Below, one piece after another: positions 29,787-40,452 of a stretch of DNA of 64,000 bases. A program made the position numbers and the translations under genes. Origin of the DNA: Pseudomonas sp. Ant30-3 (GTDB taxonomy: Bacteria > Pseudomonadota > Gammaproteobacteria > Pseudomonadales > Pseudomonadaceae). Location of the stretch: the NCBI RefSeq assembly GCF_000690905.1, contig NZ_JMCL01000047.1, positions 1 through 64,000 on the forward strand. The letters run 5' to 3'. The notes under the pieces were generated by a model, which saw only the letters and a program-made list of their open reading frames with translations, ran no database searches and was not told where the DNA came from. Every line of letters starts with the position of its first letter. The stretch's first letter is position 1.

Positions 29787-29858
29787 TTACACCACCATGT
29801 GCAGGCGAATGGCGCCGAAGACGCTGTTGTGATTGATGAGCAACTGATAGGTCTGCAT
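29787..29858 (-). CDS. 23-residue small open reading frame upstream of the caspase gene
   Basis: ATG at 29858, stop TAA at 29787, two bases before the caspase ATG. GAGGGA with a five-base gap (29869-29864) is a good ribosome binding site, clearly better than that of the caspase itself. Codon third positions are G or C in 20 of 23 codons. The peptide is MQTYQLLINHNSVFGAIRLH followed by MVV; I do not recognise it. It may be a leader peptide that couples translation to the caspase gene, or a small third component. Not supported by homology, so it is kept at modest confidence. Confidence 0.45.
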   Translation of the reverse strand: MQTYQLLINHNSVFGAIRLHMVV

Positions 29859-29896
29859 GGGTATCCCTCGGTCTCGCCAAGTGCGAACAGGGACTG

Positions 29897-29924
29897 AATG
29901 TATGCAGTTGAACGACCGTCACAA
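29897..29924 (-). promoter_or_regulatory. Candidate promoter of the caspase-TIR operon
   Basis: On the minus strand TTGTGA (29924-29919) and TACATT (29902-29897) are separated by 16 bases, about 40 bases before the small reading frame. It would drive sORF, caspase and TIR as one transcript. Confidence 0.45.
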
Positions 29925-30034
29925 GGCTTTGGCGAAGAAAGAGAGTCGCCCTACAAGCAGGCGTGCGGAAGCCCTACAGAAATTTCTGACGTTGAATTGA
30001 TGGGGGATTTGCAGGGTGCAGCAAGCGGCCCCCC

Positions 30035-30053
30035 GCCCCGTCAGTGTCGGGGC
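30035..30053 (-). terminator. Hairpin downstream of rsgA
   Basis: GCCCCG-TCAGTGT-CGGGGC lies 16 bases beyond the rsgA stop. There is no T run, so termination is uncertain; it separates rsgA from the caspase operon. Confidence 0.35.
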
Positions 30054-30068
30054 TGGGAGTGCGACTGT

Positions 30069-31100
30069 TTAATAGCTGCTTTCAGGCAAGCTGGCGATGA
30101 TCGAGCGATAGCTGTTCATCCGTTGCTGCTGCACGCGGCCTTCTTCCAGTGCCTTGAGCAGGGCGCAACCGGGTTCGCGGTCGTGCTTGCAGTCACGGAA
30201 GCGGCAGGTGCCGATCAAGTCGTTGAACTCGATGAAGCCCGCTTCGACATCGGCGCGGCTGACATGGCCAAGACCGAATTCGCGAATGCCCGGGGAGTCG
30301 ATCAACTCGCCGCCACCGGGGAAGTGGAACAAACGCGCGGTCGTCGTCGTGTGAGTGCCCTGGCCGGACAGCTCGGACAGCGGGCCGACGCGGGTTTCGA
30401 CTTCCGGTAGCAGGCTGTTGACCAGCGACGACTTGCCGACGCCGGACTGACCGACGAACACGCTGATACGTCCGTCCAGTTGTTCCTGCAGTTGCTCCAT
30501 GCCATTGCCGTGGTGCGCCGAGACTTCCAGTACCGGATAACCCAGCGTGCGATAGACCGCCAACAGTGCGTTCAACGCCGGGGCGTTTTGCTCGTCGATC
30601 AGGTCGAATTTGTTCAGCAGCAGCAGCGGCCGAATACCGGCGTGCTCGGCCGCGACCAGATATCGATCGATCAGGTTGGCGTGCGGTTCAGGCAGGGGCG
30701 CGAAGACGATGACGATCATGTCGACGTTGGCTGCCACAGGCTTGAGCTGGCCACGGCTGTCCGGGCGGCAGAGCTCGGTTTTACGCGGCAGTTGCGCCAC
30801 GATCACACCGATGCCCTGGTTGCCGGCACGCCAGACCACCTGATCGCCGGTCACCAGCGCAGGCAGGTTGGCGCGCAAATGGCAGCGGAATACCTCGCCA
30901 GCCAGCTCGCCTTCGAGCGCTTCGACTTCGACCTGGACACCAAAGTGCGCGATCACCAGGCCGGTCTGTTCCGGACCCAGGTCGCCGCCCTCAAGTGCCT
31001 CGACTGCCGAGGACTCGCGTTTGGCGGCGCGGGCAGCGCGCTCGCCCTGAATCTTTTCGATGCGCCAGTTTTGACGACGATTGAGTTGGCGTTTGGCCAT
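30069..31100 (-). CDS. rsgA: Small ribosomal subunit biogenesis GTPase RsgA
   Basis: RsgA is a circularly permuted GTPase that helps late 30S maturation and releases RbfA. The 343-aa protein has an N-terminal basic extension with [14 protein letters not shown], an OB domain, G-motifs in permuted order (NKFDLID for G4 before [12 protein letters not shown] for G1) and a C-terminal zinc knuckle [14 protein letters not shown]. It is divergent from orn as in other pseudomonads. Confidence 0.97.
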   Translation of the reverse strand: MAKRQLNRRQNWRIEKIQGERAARAAKRESSAVEALEGGDLGPEQTGLVIAHFGVQVEVEALEGELAGEVFRCHLRANLPALVTGDQVVWRAGNQGIGVIVAQLPRKTELCRPDSRGQLKPVAANVDMIVIVFAPLPEPHANLIDRYLVAAEHAGIRPLLLLNKFDLIDEQNAPALNALLAVYRTLGYPVLEVSAHHGNGMEQLQEQLDGRISVFVGQSGVGKSSLVNSLLPEVETRVGPLSELSGQGTHTTTTARLFHFPGGGELIDSPGIREFGLGHVSRADVEAGFIEFNDLIGTCRFRDCKHDREPGCALLKALEEGRVQQQRMNSYRSIIASLPESSY

Positions 31101-31207
31101 GGGTGTTCCGTATCAAGAATGCAGCGATTAGGTAAAACGGCCGCGAGTTTAGCACGCCCGGCCACCGGCCTAGGTTAAACTGCGCAGCATTGCCTAGGAG
31201 CCGACAC

Positions 31208-31750
31208 ATGCAAAACCCGCAGAATCTGATCTGGATCGACCTGGAAATGACCGGTCTGAACCCTGATACCGACGTCATCATCGAGATGGCCACCATTGTC
31301 ACCGACAGTGACCTGAACACCCTCGCCGAAGGTCCGGTGATTGCCATTCACCACAGCGACGAAATCCTCGCCGGCATGGATGAATGGAATACCCGCCAAC
31401 ATGGTGGTTCGGGCCTGACCCAACGTGTGCGCGACAGCCGCATCAGCATGGCCGAGGCCGAGGCCGAAACCATCGCTTTCCTGGAGAAGTGGGTGCCGAA
31501 GGGCAAGTCGCCGATCTGCGGCAACAGCATCTGCCAGGACCGTCGCTTCCTCTATACGCATATGAAATCGCTGGAAAGCTATTTCCACTACCGCAATCTC
31601 GACGTTTCGACCTTGAAAGAGCTCGCCGCTCGCTGGGCGCCGAGCGTGCGCGACAGTTTCCAGAAGGGCAGCACGCACCTGGCACTGGACGACATCCGTG
31701 AATCGATCGCTGAGCTGCAGCATTACCGCAAGCATTTCATCAAGTTCTAA
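31208..31750 (+). CDS. orn: Oligoribonuclease
   Basis: Orn degrades very short RNAs to mononucleotides, including pGpG from c-di-GMP breakdown, so it ties to second messenger turnover. The 180-aa protein has the DEDDh exonuclease motifs: [14 protein letters not shown] (first Asp and Glu), [10 protein letters not shown] and the final [14 protein letters not shown] with His. The ATG at 31208 gives the standard N-terminus [14 protein letters not shown]; the frame open six codons earlier lacks a site. A REP palindrome follows. Confidence 0.98.
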   Translation: MQNPQNLIWIDLEMTGLNPDTDVIIEMATIVTDSDLNTLAEGPVIAIHHSDEILAGMDEWNTRQHGGSGLTQRVRDSRISMAEAEAETIAFLEKWVPKGKSPICGNSICQDRRFLYTHMKSLESYFHYRNLDVSTLKELAARWAPSVRDSFQKGSTHLALDDIRESIAELQHYRKHFIKF

Positions 31751-31766
31751 AAGCTGGGATATCGAG

Positions 31767-31833
31767 CTGTAGGAGCCGGCTTGCTGGCGATGGGCCTTTG
31801 AGGACGCTATCGCCAGCAAGCCGGCTCCTACAG
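31767..31833. repeat. REP-type palindrome (GTAGGAGCCGGCTTGCTGGCGAT family)
   Basis: CTGTAGGAGCCGGCTTGCTG (31767-31786) is the near-perfect inverse of CAGCAAGCCGGCTCCTACAG ending at 31833, with a short GGGCCTTTGAGGAC centre. Confidence 0.93.
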
Positions 31834-31975
31834 GACCTCTGGTGTACCTGTGGCAAGTGGTGCGGCATTGCGACTTGCCCGTGATGCCGGCGACGCGGTC
31901 CAGCGTCAAGATTGCCCTCTTTTGGTGCCGCAACTTAATGGCTAGACTGCGCGCCTTCCCGCAAGGACCGCCACC

Positions 31976-32587
31976 ATGTTGCTGATGCTTTACCTGATCG
32001 CCATCACCGCCGAAGCCATGACCGGTGCCCTCTCTGCCGGGCGTCGCGGCATGGACTGGTTTGGTGTGGTGCTGATCGCCTGCATCACGGCGCTCGGTGG
32101 CGGGTCAGTGCGTGACGTACTGCTCGGCCACTACCCGCTGACCTGGGTCAAACACCCGGAATACCTGGTGCTGACGTCCATCGCAGCGATGTTCACCGTG
32201 TTCGCCGCACGCTGGATGCGTCACCTGCGCACGCTGTTCCTTGTGCTCGACGCCGTGGGACTGGTGGCATTCACCTTGATCGGCTGCATGACCGCACTGG
32301 AAATGGGCCACGGCATGCTGGTGGCGTCGGTCAGCGGCGTCATCACGGGTGTTTTCGGCGGGATCCTCCGCGACATTTTCTGCAACGACATTCCGCTAAT
32401 CTTCCGCCGCGAACTCTACGCCAGCGTCTCGTTTGCGGCAGCATGGTGTTACATGCTGTGTCTCTATCTGCAGTTGCCGGGCGAGCAGGCCATTCTGGTC
32501 ACGCTGTTCGGTGGTTTCCTGCTGCGCCTGCTGGCGATCCGTTTCCACTGGGAAATGCCCAAATTCGTTTACAACGACGAAACCTGA
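31976..32587 (+). CDS. TRIC-type (UPF0126) cation channel family protein
   Basis: A 203-aa membrane protein with six to seven hydrophobic segments in two homologous halves. Each half has a GG-x-x-R-D motif: GGGSVRDVLLG near residue 42 and GGILRDIFCND near 128, diagnostic of UPF0126/TRIC potassium-channel-like proteins (E. coli YicG/YadS). Likely homotrimeric in the inner membrane. No neighbouring gene gives a role. The gene stands alone between REP elements. Confidence 0.9.
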   Translation: MLLMLYLIAITAEAMTGALSAGRRGMDWFGVVLIACITALGGGSVRDVLLGHYPLTWVKHPEYLVLTSIAAMFTVFAARWMRHLRTLFLVLDAVGLVAFTLIGCMTALEMGHGMLVASVSGVITGVFGGILRDIFCNDIPLIFRRELYASVSFAAAWCYMLCLYLQLPGEQAILVTLFGGFLLRLLAIRFHWEMPKFVYNDET

Positions 32588-32603
32588 CCCCGGCTCGTTC
32601 CCA

Positions 32604-32697
32604 GTAGCAGCTGCCGCAGGCTGCGTCCGGCTGCGCAGCAGCCGTTACTGTCAACGCGAGTCCTTCGGCCTCGAACGCAGCCTTCGGCAGCTGCTAC
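32604..32697. repeat. REP-type inverted repeat overlapping the queG stop
   Basis: GTAGCAGCTGCCGCAGGCTGCGT (32604-32626) pairs with ACGCAGCCTTCGGCAGCTGCTAC (32675-32697). The second arm contains the stop codon of queG at 32694-32696, so the palindrome forms the very end of that gene. Confidence 0.85.
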
Positions 32698-33758
32698 GCG
32701 AGGCCGTGTTGCTTAAGGGCCCACTCGACGTGTTCCCGGACCAATTCAGAGGGATAGTCGCGCCGCGCCTTGAGCGCTTCCAGCACCGGAATGCTCGACG
32801 GCGCATTGCCCAAGCCCACCGCCAGATTGCGCAGCCAGCGCTCATAGCCCGCGCGCCGCAACGGCGAGCCTTCGGTGCTGCTCAAAAACTTCTCTTCATC
32901 CCACATGAATAATTGCGCCAGCCCGGCATTGTCCAGATTGTGCCGTGGCTTGAAGTCGCTTTCCCCGGAGGGGCGGGCGAAGCGGTTCCATGGGCACACG
33001 ATCTGGCAATCGTCGCAACCGAACACGCGATTGCCGATCAAGGGTCGCAGCTCTTCAGGAATCGCGCTTTTCAGTTCGATGGTCAGGTAGGAGATGCAGC
33101 GTCGGGCGTCCAGCACGTAGGGGCCGACGAAGGCGTTGGTCGGGCAGATATCCAGGCACGCGGTGCAGCGGCCGCAATGTTCGCTGGTGTGCGGCGGATC
33201 AACCGGCAGCGGCAGATCGACGAACAGTTCGGCAAGGAAGAAATAACTGCCGGCCTTGCGATTCAACACCAACGTGTTTTTGCCAATCCATCCCAGCCCG
33301 GCCTGCTCGGCGATGGCTTTTTCCAATACCGGCGCGCTGTCGACGAACGCGCGATAGCCGAAAGGCCCGATCACGGCTTGAATCTTTTCTGCCAGTTGTT
33401 GCACGCGTTTACGGATCAATTTGTGGTAATCGCGGCCCAAGGCATAACGCGAGACGTAGGCTTTTTCCGGTTCTGCCAGGCGTTTGGCCATTTCGGTATC
33501 GCCCGGCAGGTAGTCCATGCGCAGGGAAACCACGCGCAATGTGCCCGGCACCAGTTCTTCCGGGTGCGAGCGTTTGCTGCCGTGGGCGCCCATGTAGTCC
33601 ATTTCGCCGTGGTAGCCGGCGTCGAGCCAGCGCTGCAAATGCTGCTCATGCTCGACAAGGTCGAGGCCACTGATGCCGACTTGCTGAAAGCCCAGCTCGC
33701 GGCCCCAGTCCTTGACGGATTGGGCGAGGGCGGGCAGGTCTGCGGTAATAGCGGGCAT
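32694..33758 (-). CDS. queG: Epoxyqueuosine reductase QueG
   Basis: QueG is a cobalamin-dependent iron-sulfur enzyme that reduces epoxyqueuosine to queuosine in tRNA, the last step of queuosine formation. The 354-aa product has two 4Fe-4S motifs typical of the family, CGRCTACLDICP near residue 190 and CDDCQIVCPW near 240, plus the N-terminal nitroreductase-like domain and a C-terminal HEAT-type segment (YERWLRNLAVGLGN). The ATG at 33758 starts MPAITADLPALAQSV. It is divergent from nnr; the stop is in a REP arm. Confidence 0.95.
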   Translation of the reverse strand: MPAITADLPALAQSVKDWGRELGFQQVGISGLDLVEHEQHLQRWLDAGYHGEMDYMGAHGSKRSHPEELVPGTLRVVSLRMDYLPGDTEMAKRLAEPEKAYVSRYALGRDYHKLIRKRVQQLAEKIQAVIGPFGYRAFVDSAPVLEKAIAEQAGLGWIGKNTLVLNRKAGSYFFLAELFVDLPLPVDPPHTSEHCGRCTACLDICPTNAFVGPYVLDARRCISYLTIELKSAIPEELRPLIGNRVFGCDDCQIVCPWNRFARPSGESDFKPRHNLDNAGLAQLFMWDEEKFLSSTEGSPLRRAGYERWLRNLAVGLGNAPSSIPVLEALKARRDYPSELVREHVEWALKQHGLA

Positions 33759-33821
33759 GAGGCGAGAGAAACCGGAGCTGAGGTGCGTATAATTCTGCCA
33801 GACATCGGAGCCCGAAGACGC

Positions 33822-35321
33822 ATGCTGCACACTAAAGATGATTTACCCGACGCGCTGTACAGCGCCGCGCAAGTGCGCGCCATCGATGCGAGCCTGATTG
33901 CGGCCGGCACGCCGGGCTTCGAATTGATGCAGCGTGCCGCGCGCGCGACCTGGCGCGCGCTGGTGCGTCAGTGGCCGACGGCGAACGAATTGAGCGTGGT
34001 CGCCGGCCATGGCAACAATGCCGGTGATGGTTATCTGGTGGCGCTTCTGGCGCAGCGGGCCGGTTGGCAAGTGCGCGTGCTGGCGGCGGGTGAGCCGCAG
34101 CGTTTGCAAGGCGATGCGGCGCGGGCCCACGCTGAAGCTGTCGCTGAAGGTGTCGACGTTAAGGCCTGGACCGCGCACGCCGAACTGCGCGGAATTGTGC
34201 TGGATGCATTGCTCGGCACCGGTGTGAGAGGTGAGGTTCGGGAGCCGTACGCCAGCGTGATCGCAGCAATCAATGCCAGCGGTTTGGCGGTGGCGGCGGT
34301 GGATATTCCCTCGGGCCTGTGCGCCGACTCGGGTCGCCTGCTCGGCGCCGCGGTTCGGGCAGATTTGACCGTGACCTTCATCGGCTTGAAAGTTGGCCTG
34401 TTCACCGGCGATGCGGCTGATGTGGTCGGCGAACTGGTCTTCAATGATCTGCAAACCGCACCGGAACTGCTGAACGGGATCGACATCAGTGCTCGGCGCC
34501 TCAACCCCGGCAATTTGCCTCGTCTGCTGGCACGCGCTTCAACGGCTCACAAGGGTCAGTTCGGTCACGTATTGCTGATTGGCGGTGATCGTGGCTTCGG
34601 CGGCGCCATCCTGCTGAGCGCGCAAAGCGCCTTGCGCAGTGGCGCGGGCATGGTTTCTGTCGCCACTCGCACCGAACACGTGCCCGCCGCGTTGGCCAGA
34701 ATTCCCGAAGCCATGGTGCTCGGCACTGCCTCGGCCAATCAGTTGATTGGTTTGCTTGAAAAAGTATCGATTTTGGTCGTCGGCCCGGGTCTGGGCCAAG
34801 CGGCCTGGGGACGCAGTCTGCTGTCGGCGGCGGCCAATACGCCGCTGCCGCAGGTCTGGGACGCCGATGCGTTGAATTTATTGTCTGAACAAGCCGCGAG
34901 TCTGCCCAAAGATTGCGTGATCACACCGCATCCGGGCGAAGCGGCGCGGTTGCTGGGAGTATCGACGGCCGACGTGCAGGCCGACCGCCCGGGCGCCGCT
35001 CATGCTTTGAGCAAAAAATATGCAGCGGTGGTGGTCTTGAAAGGCGCCGGCAGCCTGATTGCCAGTCCCGATGGGCGTCTGGCAGTGTGTCATCAAGGGC
35101 ATCCCGCCATGGCCACCGCCGGTTTGGGCGATGTTCTCGCCGGGCTGATCGGCGCGCTGCGCGCTCAGGGCATGACTGCATTCGAGGCGGCGTGCCTAGG
35201 CGTCTGGCTGCATGCCAATGCCGGCGCGCAGGAAGGTATATCGGGCCGTGGGCTGGCGGCCAGTGATCTGATTCCAGCCATTCGTCAGTTGTTGGAGGAG
35301 CAAGCACCGTGTCTGAAGTAA
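33822..35321 (+). CDS. nnr: Bifunctional NAD(P)H-hydrate epimerase / ADP-dependent dehydratase
   Basis: Nnr repairs hydrated NAD(P)H. The 499-aa protein has an N-terminal epimerase domain (AAQVRAIDASLIAAG, GHGNNAGDGYLVA near residue 64, VDIPSGLCADSG) and a C-terminal dehydratase domain (GGDRGFGGAILLSAQSALRSGAGMVSVAT, then VITPHPGEAARLL, and AGLGDVLAGLIGAL). The ATG at 33822 (MLHTKDDLPDALYS) is chosen; the open frame upstream belongs to the antisense of queG. Thirteen bases overlap with tsaE, showing one operon. Confidence 0.97.
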   Translation: MLHTKDDLPDALYSAAQVRAIDASLIAAGTPGFELMQRAARATWRALVRQWPTANELSVVAGHGNNAGDGYLVALLAQRAGWQVRVLAAGEPQRLQGDAARAHAEAVAEGVDVKAWTAHAELRGIVLDALLGTGVRGEVREPYASVIAAINASGLAVAAVDIPSGLCADSGRLLGAAVRADLTVTFIGLKVGLFTGDAADVVGELVFNDLQTAPELLNGIDISARRLNPGNLPRLLARASTAHKGQFGHVLLIGGDRGFGGAILLSAQSALRSGAGMVSVATRTEHVPAALARIPEAMVLGTASANQLIGLLEKVSILVVGPGLGQAAWGRSLLSAAANTPLPQVWDADALNLLSEQAASLPKDCVITPHPGEAARLLGVSTADVQADRPGAAHALSKKYAAVVVLKGAGSLIASPDGRLAVCHQGHPAMATAGLGDVLAGLIGALRAQGMTAFEAACLGVWLHANAGAQEGISGRGLAASDLIPAIRQLLEEQAPCLK

Positions 35322-35779
35322 CCCTGTACCTGGCTGATGAAGAAGCGATGACCGCGTTCGGCGCCCGCATCGCAAAAACCACGGAGGGGCATGGTCTGAT
35401 TTTTCTGGAAGGGGATCTGGGTGCGGGGAAAACCACGCTGTCCCGGGGCATTATCCGTGGGTTGGGGCATGTGGGTGCGGTAAAAAGTCCGACGTTCACG
35501 CTGGTCGAGCCTTACGAGATCGGCGACATCCGCGCCTTCCATTTCGACCTTTATCGACTGGTCGATCCTGAAGAACTCGAGTACCTCGGTATTCGTGACT
35601 ACTTCGAAGATGACGCACTATGCTTGATCGAATGGCCCCAGAAGGGTGCAGGCTTTTTGCCAAAGCCCGACCTGACCATTACCATTAGCACGCATGACAG
35701 CGGTCGCTCGCTGAAAATTTTGTCCCAAGGCTCGCGCGGCGAGTCCTGGTGTGCCGCTTTGGCATTGGAATCCAATTAA
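35309..35779 (+). CDS. tsaE: tRNA threonylcarbamoyladenosine biosynthesis ATPase TsaE
   Basis: TsaE is the ATPase that assists TsaB-TsaD in making t6A37 in tRNA. The 156-aa protein has the P-loop GDLGAGKTTLSRGI near residue 34 and the switch/Walker B region with DLYRLVDPEELEYLG and CLIEWPQKG. It starts with GTG at 35309, overlapping the nnr end by 13 bases with GGAGGAG upstream of the start. amiB starts on the next base after the stop. Confidence 0.97.
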   Translation: MSEVTLYLADEEAMTAFGARIAKTTEGHGLIFLEGDLGAGKTTLSRGIIRGLGHVGAVKSPTFTLVEPYEIGDIRAFHFDLYRLVDPEELEYLGIRDYFEDDALCLIEWPQKGAGFLPKPDLTITISTHDSGRSLKILSQGSRGESWCAALALESN

Positions 35780-37207
35780 ATGATGGGGTCTGGTATGCGC
35801 TTTCGCGCGATGGTAGCTGCCGTAGGGTTGTTGTTTTTGGCGGTGACCGTCGATGCTGTGGCCGAGACGAAGGTCAACAGTGTTCGTCTGTGGCGGGCGC
35901 CGGACAACACACGACTGGTGTTTGACCTGACAGGGCCGGTGCAGCACAGCGTCTTCACCCTGACATCCCCGGATCGACTGGTCATCGACATCAATGGCGC
36001 CACCCTCGGTGCTCCGCTGAACGTCAACGCCTCGAACACGCCGATTACCGCCATGCGTTCGGCTCAGCGTACGCCGACTGACTTGCGCGTGGTTATCGAT
36101 CTGAAAAAAGCCGTCACGCCGAAAAGCTTCAGCCTGGCGCCGAACGCGCAGTACGGTAATCGTCTGGTGGTCGACCTGTTCGACAACGCCGCCGATGCCG
36201 CGCCGATTCCGGTGCCGACCAATGTCGCCAAAGTCGCTCCGGTGCCGGTCACTCCGATCGATCCGCCGGTCAAACTGCCGCCAGCTCCGGCCGGCAAGCG
36301 CGATATCATTGTCGTCATTGATGCCGGTCACGGCGGTGAAGACCCGGGCGCCTCGGGCTCCCGCGGTCAGCGCGAAAAAGATGTGGTGCTGGCCATCGCT
36401 CGCGAACTGCAGCGTCAGGTCAACGGCATGAAAGGTTTCCGCGCCGAACTCACACGTACCGGCGACTACTTCATTCCTTTGCGCGGCCGTACTGAAATCG
36501 CCCGCAAGAAGGGCGCCGACCTGTTTGTTTCGATTCACGCCGATGCGGCGCCGTCCAAGGCAGCGTTCGGTGCATCGGTGTTTGCCTTGTCTGATCGCGG
36601 CGCCACCTCGGAAACAGCCCGTTGGCTGGCCGACAGTGAAAACCGTTCCGACCTGATCGGCGGTGCCGGCAACGTCAGTCTCGACGACAAGGACCGCATG
36701 CTCGCGGGCGTGCTGCTCGACCTGTCGATGACCGCGTCCCTGACTTCCAGCCTGAACGTCGGCCAGAAAGTCCTTACCAATATCGGTCGGGTCACGCCGT
36801 TGCACAAACAACGCGTAGAGCAGGCGGGCTTCATGGTGCTCAAGTCGCCGGACATCCCGTCGATCCTGGTCGAAACCGGGTTTATTTCCAACGCCAACGA
36901 AGCCTCGAAACTGGCGGCTGCGAGCCATCAGCAAGCGCTGGCCCGCTCGATCAGCAGCGGCGTACGTCAGTTCTTCCAGCAGAATCCGCCGCCGGGCACC
37001 TACATTTCCTGGCTGCGTGATTCCGGCGGCATCGCCCAAGGTCCACGCGATCATCGGGTCAATCCTGGCGAAACGCTGGCGATGATTGCGGTGCGCTATC
37101 AGGTCTCCCCGGCGTCGCTGCGCAGCGCCAATAATCTGAAAAGCGACGATTTGAAAGCGGGTCAACACCTGACCATTCCTGGCACAGAACTGGCGGCCAA
37201 GGAATGA
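35780..37207 (+). CDS. amiB: N-acetylmuramoyl-L-alanine amidase (AmiB type)
   Basis: A periplasmic zinc amidase that cuts peptide stems from murein at the division septum. The 475-aa protein has a signal peptide (through about residue 29), an AMIN domain (about 33-130) for envelope targeting, a Pro-rich linker, the Amidase_3 catalytic domain with [14 protein letters not shown] (zinc His and Glu), SIHADAAP and [14 protein letters not shown], and a C-terminal LysM (about 430-470: [27 protein letters not shown]). Starts at 35780, 35783 or 35795 (MRFRAMV, with GGGG before it) are possible; 35780 abuts the tsaE stop. Overlaps mutL by four bases. Confidence 0.93.
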   Translation: MMGSGMRFRAMVAAVGLLFLAVTVDAVAETKVNSVRLWRAPDNTRLVFDLTGPVQHSVFTLTSPDRLVIDINGATLGAPLNVNASNTPITAMRSAQRTPTDLRVVIDLKKAVTPKSFSLAPNAQYGNRLVVDLFDNAADAAPIPVPTNVAKVAPVPVTPIDPPVKLPPAPAGKRDIIVVIDAGHGGEDPGASGSRGQREKDVVLAIARELQRQVNGMKGFRAELTRTGDYFIPLRGRTEIARKKGADLFVSIHADAAPSKAAFGASVFALSDRGATSETARWLADSENRSDLIGGAGNVSLDDKDRMLAGVLLDLSMTASLTSSLNVGQKVLTNIGRVTPLHKQRVEQAGFMVLKSPDIPSILVETGFISNANEASKLAAASHQQALARSISSGVRQFFQQNPPPGTYISWLRDSGGIAQGPRDHRVNPGETLAMIAVRYQVSPASLRSANNLKSDDLKAGQHLTIPGTELAAKE

Positions 37208-39113
37208 ATCAAGTGGTAATCAACGGGGCTCGCATCGAGCTGCTCAGCCCGCGACTGGCGAACCAGATTGCGGCGGGCGAAGTGGTCGAGCGTCCGGCTT
37301 CGGTGATCAAGGAACTGCTGGAAAACAGCCTCGACTCCGGCGCCAAACGCATCGACGTCGATGTCGAGCAGGGCGGCGTGAAGCTGTTGCGGGTGCGCGA
37401 CGATGGCAGCGGCATTTCCGCTGATGATTTACCGCTGGCCCTGGCTCGTCACGCCACCAGCAAGATTCGCAACCTGGAAGACCTCGAGCAGGTCATGAGC
37501 CTGGGCTTTCGCGGTGAGGCGCTGGCGTCGATCAGCTCTGTCGCCCGTTTGACCTTGACCTCGCGCACCCGCGAAGCGGAGCAGGCCTGGCAGGTCGAAA
37601 CCGAAGGCCGGGACATGGCGCCCCGCGTGCAGCCCGCCGCGCATCCGGTCGGCACCTCGGTGGAAGTGCGTGACCTGTTCTTCAACACCCCGGCGCGACG
37701 CAAGTTTCTCAAAACCGAAAAAACCGAATTTGACCATCTGCAGGAAGTGATCAAACGCCTGGCACTGGCGCGCTTCGATGTGGCGTTTCATTTGCGCCAC
37801 AACGGCAAGACCATCCTCAGTCTGCACGAAGCTCATGACGACGCCGCCCGCGCCCGGCGTGTCGCGGCGATTTGCGGTTCGGGGTTTCTCGAGCAGGCGC
37901 TGCCGATCGAGATCGAACGCAACGGCCTGCATTTGTGGGGCTGGGTCGGTTTGCCGACGTTCAATCGCAGCCAGGCCGACCTGCAATATTTCTTCGTCAA
38001 TGGCCGTGCGGTGCGCGACAAGTTGGTGGCCCACGCGGTGCGTCAGGCTTACCGCGATGTGCTGTTCAATGGCCGCCATCCGACGTTTGTGCTGTTCTTC
38101 GAAGTCGATCCGGCCGGCGTCGACGTCAACGTGCACCCGACCAAGCACGAAGTACGCTTCCGTGACGGGCGCATGGTTCACGATTTTCTTTACGGGACAT
38201 TGCACCGCGCATTGGGCGATGTGCGCCCGGACGATCATCTGGCCGCGCCTGTTGCGACGGCCATCGTTCGCCCGACCGGCGCCGAGGCGGGTGAGTTCGG
38301 TCCGCAGGGCGAGATGCGCCTGGCTGCCAATGCGCTGCTTGAACACCCTCAGGCCCAACCGTCGTTCAATACGGCGGCGGGCTCTGGTGCCGGGGCCGGT
38401 TACCAATATCAGTACAAACCACAGGCGCAATCCGGTGTGCCCGTTGCGGAAGCTCAAGCGGCCTACCGAGAGTTTTTCGCTCCGCTGCCCGAAGCCAATG
38501 CCGTAGCACTGCCAGCCGGGCAGGACGATATCCCGCCACTGGGCTATGCGCTGGCGCAGCTCAAGGGCATCTATATTCTGTCCGAGAACGCTCAGGGCCT
38601 GGTGCTGGTGGACATGCACGCTGCCCACGAGCGGATCATGTACGAGCGCTTGAAAGTCGCGATGGCCAGCGAAGGCCTGAGCGGGCAGCCGCTGCTGGTC
38701 CCGGAATCCCTGGCCGTCAGTCAACGTGAAGCCGACTGCGCCGAAGAAAATATTGCATGGTTTCAGCGCCTGGGTTTTGAGTTGCAACGCCTCGGCCCGG
38801 AGACACTGGCGATCCGGCAGATCCCTGCGCTGCTTAAGCAGGCCGAAGCCAATCGGCTGGTCAGTGACGTGCTGGCGGACTTGATGGAATACGGCACCAG
38901 CGACCGCATTCAGGCTCATCTGAATGAGCTGCTCGGCACTATGGCTTGTCACGGTGCGATTCGGGCGAATCGGCGACTGGCCCTGCCGGAAATGAACGGC
39001 CTGCTGCGCGACATGGAAAACACCGAGCGCAGCGGTCAATGCAACCACGGCCGACCGACCTGGACCCAGTTGGGCCTGGACGATCTGGACAAACTGTTCC
39101 TGCGCGGCCGTTG

Positions 39114-39114
<1 letters not shown>
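37204..39114 (+). CDS. mutL: DNA mismatch repair protein MutL
   Basis: MutL links mismatch recognition by MutS to strand excision. The 636-aa protein has the N-terminal GHKL ATPase ([41 protein letters not shown]) and a C-terminal dimerisation domain. The endonuclease motif D-M-H-A-x2-E-x4-E appears as [12 protein letters not shown] at about residues 470-481, so this MutL should be a nicking type, unlike E. coli MutL; Pseudomonas is known to have this and to lack MutH. Its ATG overlaps the amiB stop (ATGA), and its TGA overlaps the miaA start. Confidence 0.97.
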
Positions 39115-40085
<971 letters not shown>

Positions 40086-40179
40086 GTCCTTGCAATTGCC
40101 GTCTATCCTTGGGGGTGTGACGGTCACAAGCCATCTGATTACCTATTTTTTATATTGAATCCTTAAAGGAGTGCGGCAC

Positions 40180-40440
40180 ATGTCAAAAGGGCATTCGCTA
40201 CAAGACCCTTACTTGAATACTTTACGTAAAGAGAAAGTGGGGGTTTCCATCTACCTGGTCAACGGGATCAAGCTGCAAGGCACGATCGAGTCGTTCGACC
40301 AGTTCGTTATCCTGCTGAAAAACACCGTCAGCCAGATGGTTTACAAACACGCTATCTCTACAGTGGTCCCGGTTCGTCCAATTCGTCTGCCTAGCGCAAC
40401 CGAATCCGAAGCAGGTGACGCTGAGCCAGGTAACGCCTGA
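40180..40440 (+). CDS. hfq: RNA chaperone Hfq
   Basis: Hfq is a hexameric Sm-like protein that pairs small RNAs with mRNAs. The 86-aa product shows Sm1 ([22 protein letters not shown]) and Sm2 ([13 protein letters not shown]) motifs; the distal tail is short and acidic, as in Pseudomonas. AAAGGAGTG gives a strong ribosome site for the ATG at 40180. It lies between miaA and hflX, as in E. coli. Confidence 0.98.
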   Translation: MSKGHSLQDPYLNTLRKEKVGVSIYLVNGIKLQGTIESFDQFVILLKNTVSQMVYKHAISTVVPVRPIRLPSATESEAGDAEPGNA

Positions 40441-40452
40441 TAGGAGTCTCCT

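Noticed and set aside
32913..33821. Upstream part of the nnr frame
   Set aside because: This is the antisense of queG; nnr begins at 33822, with the family-typical start.
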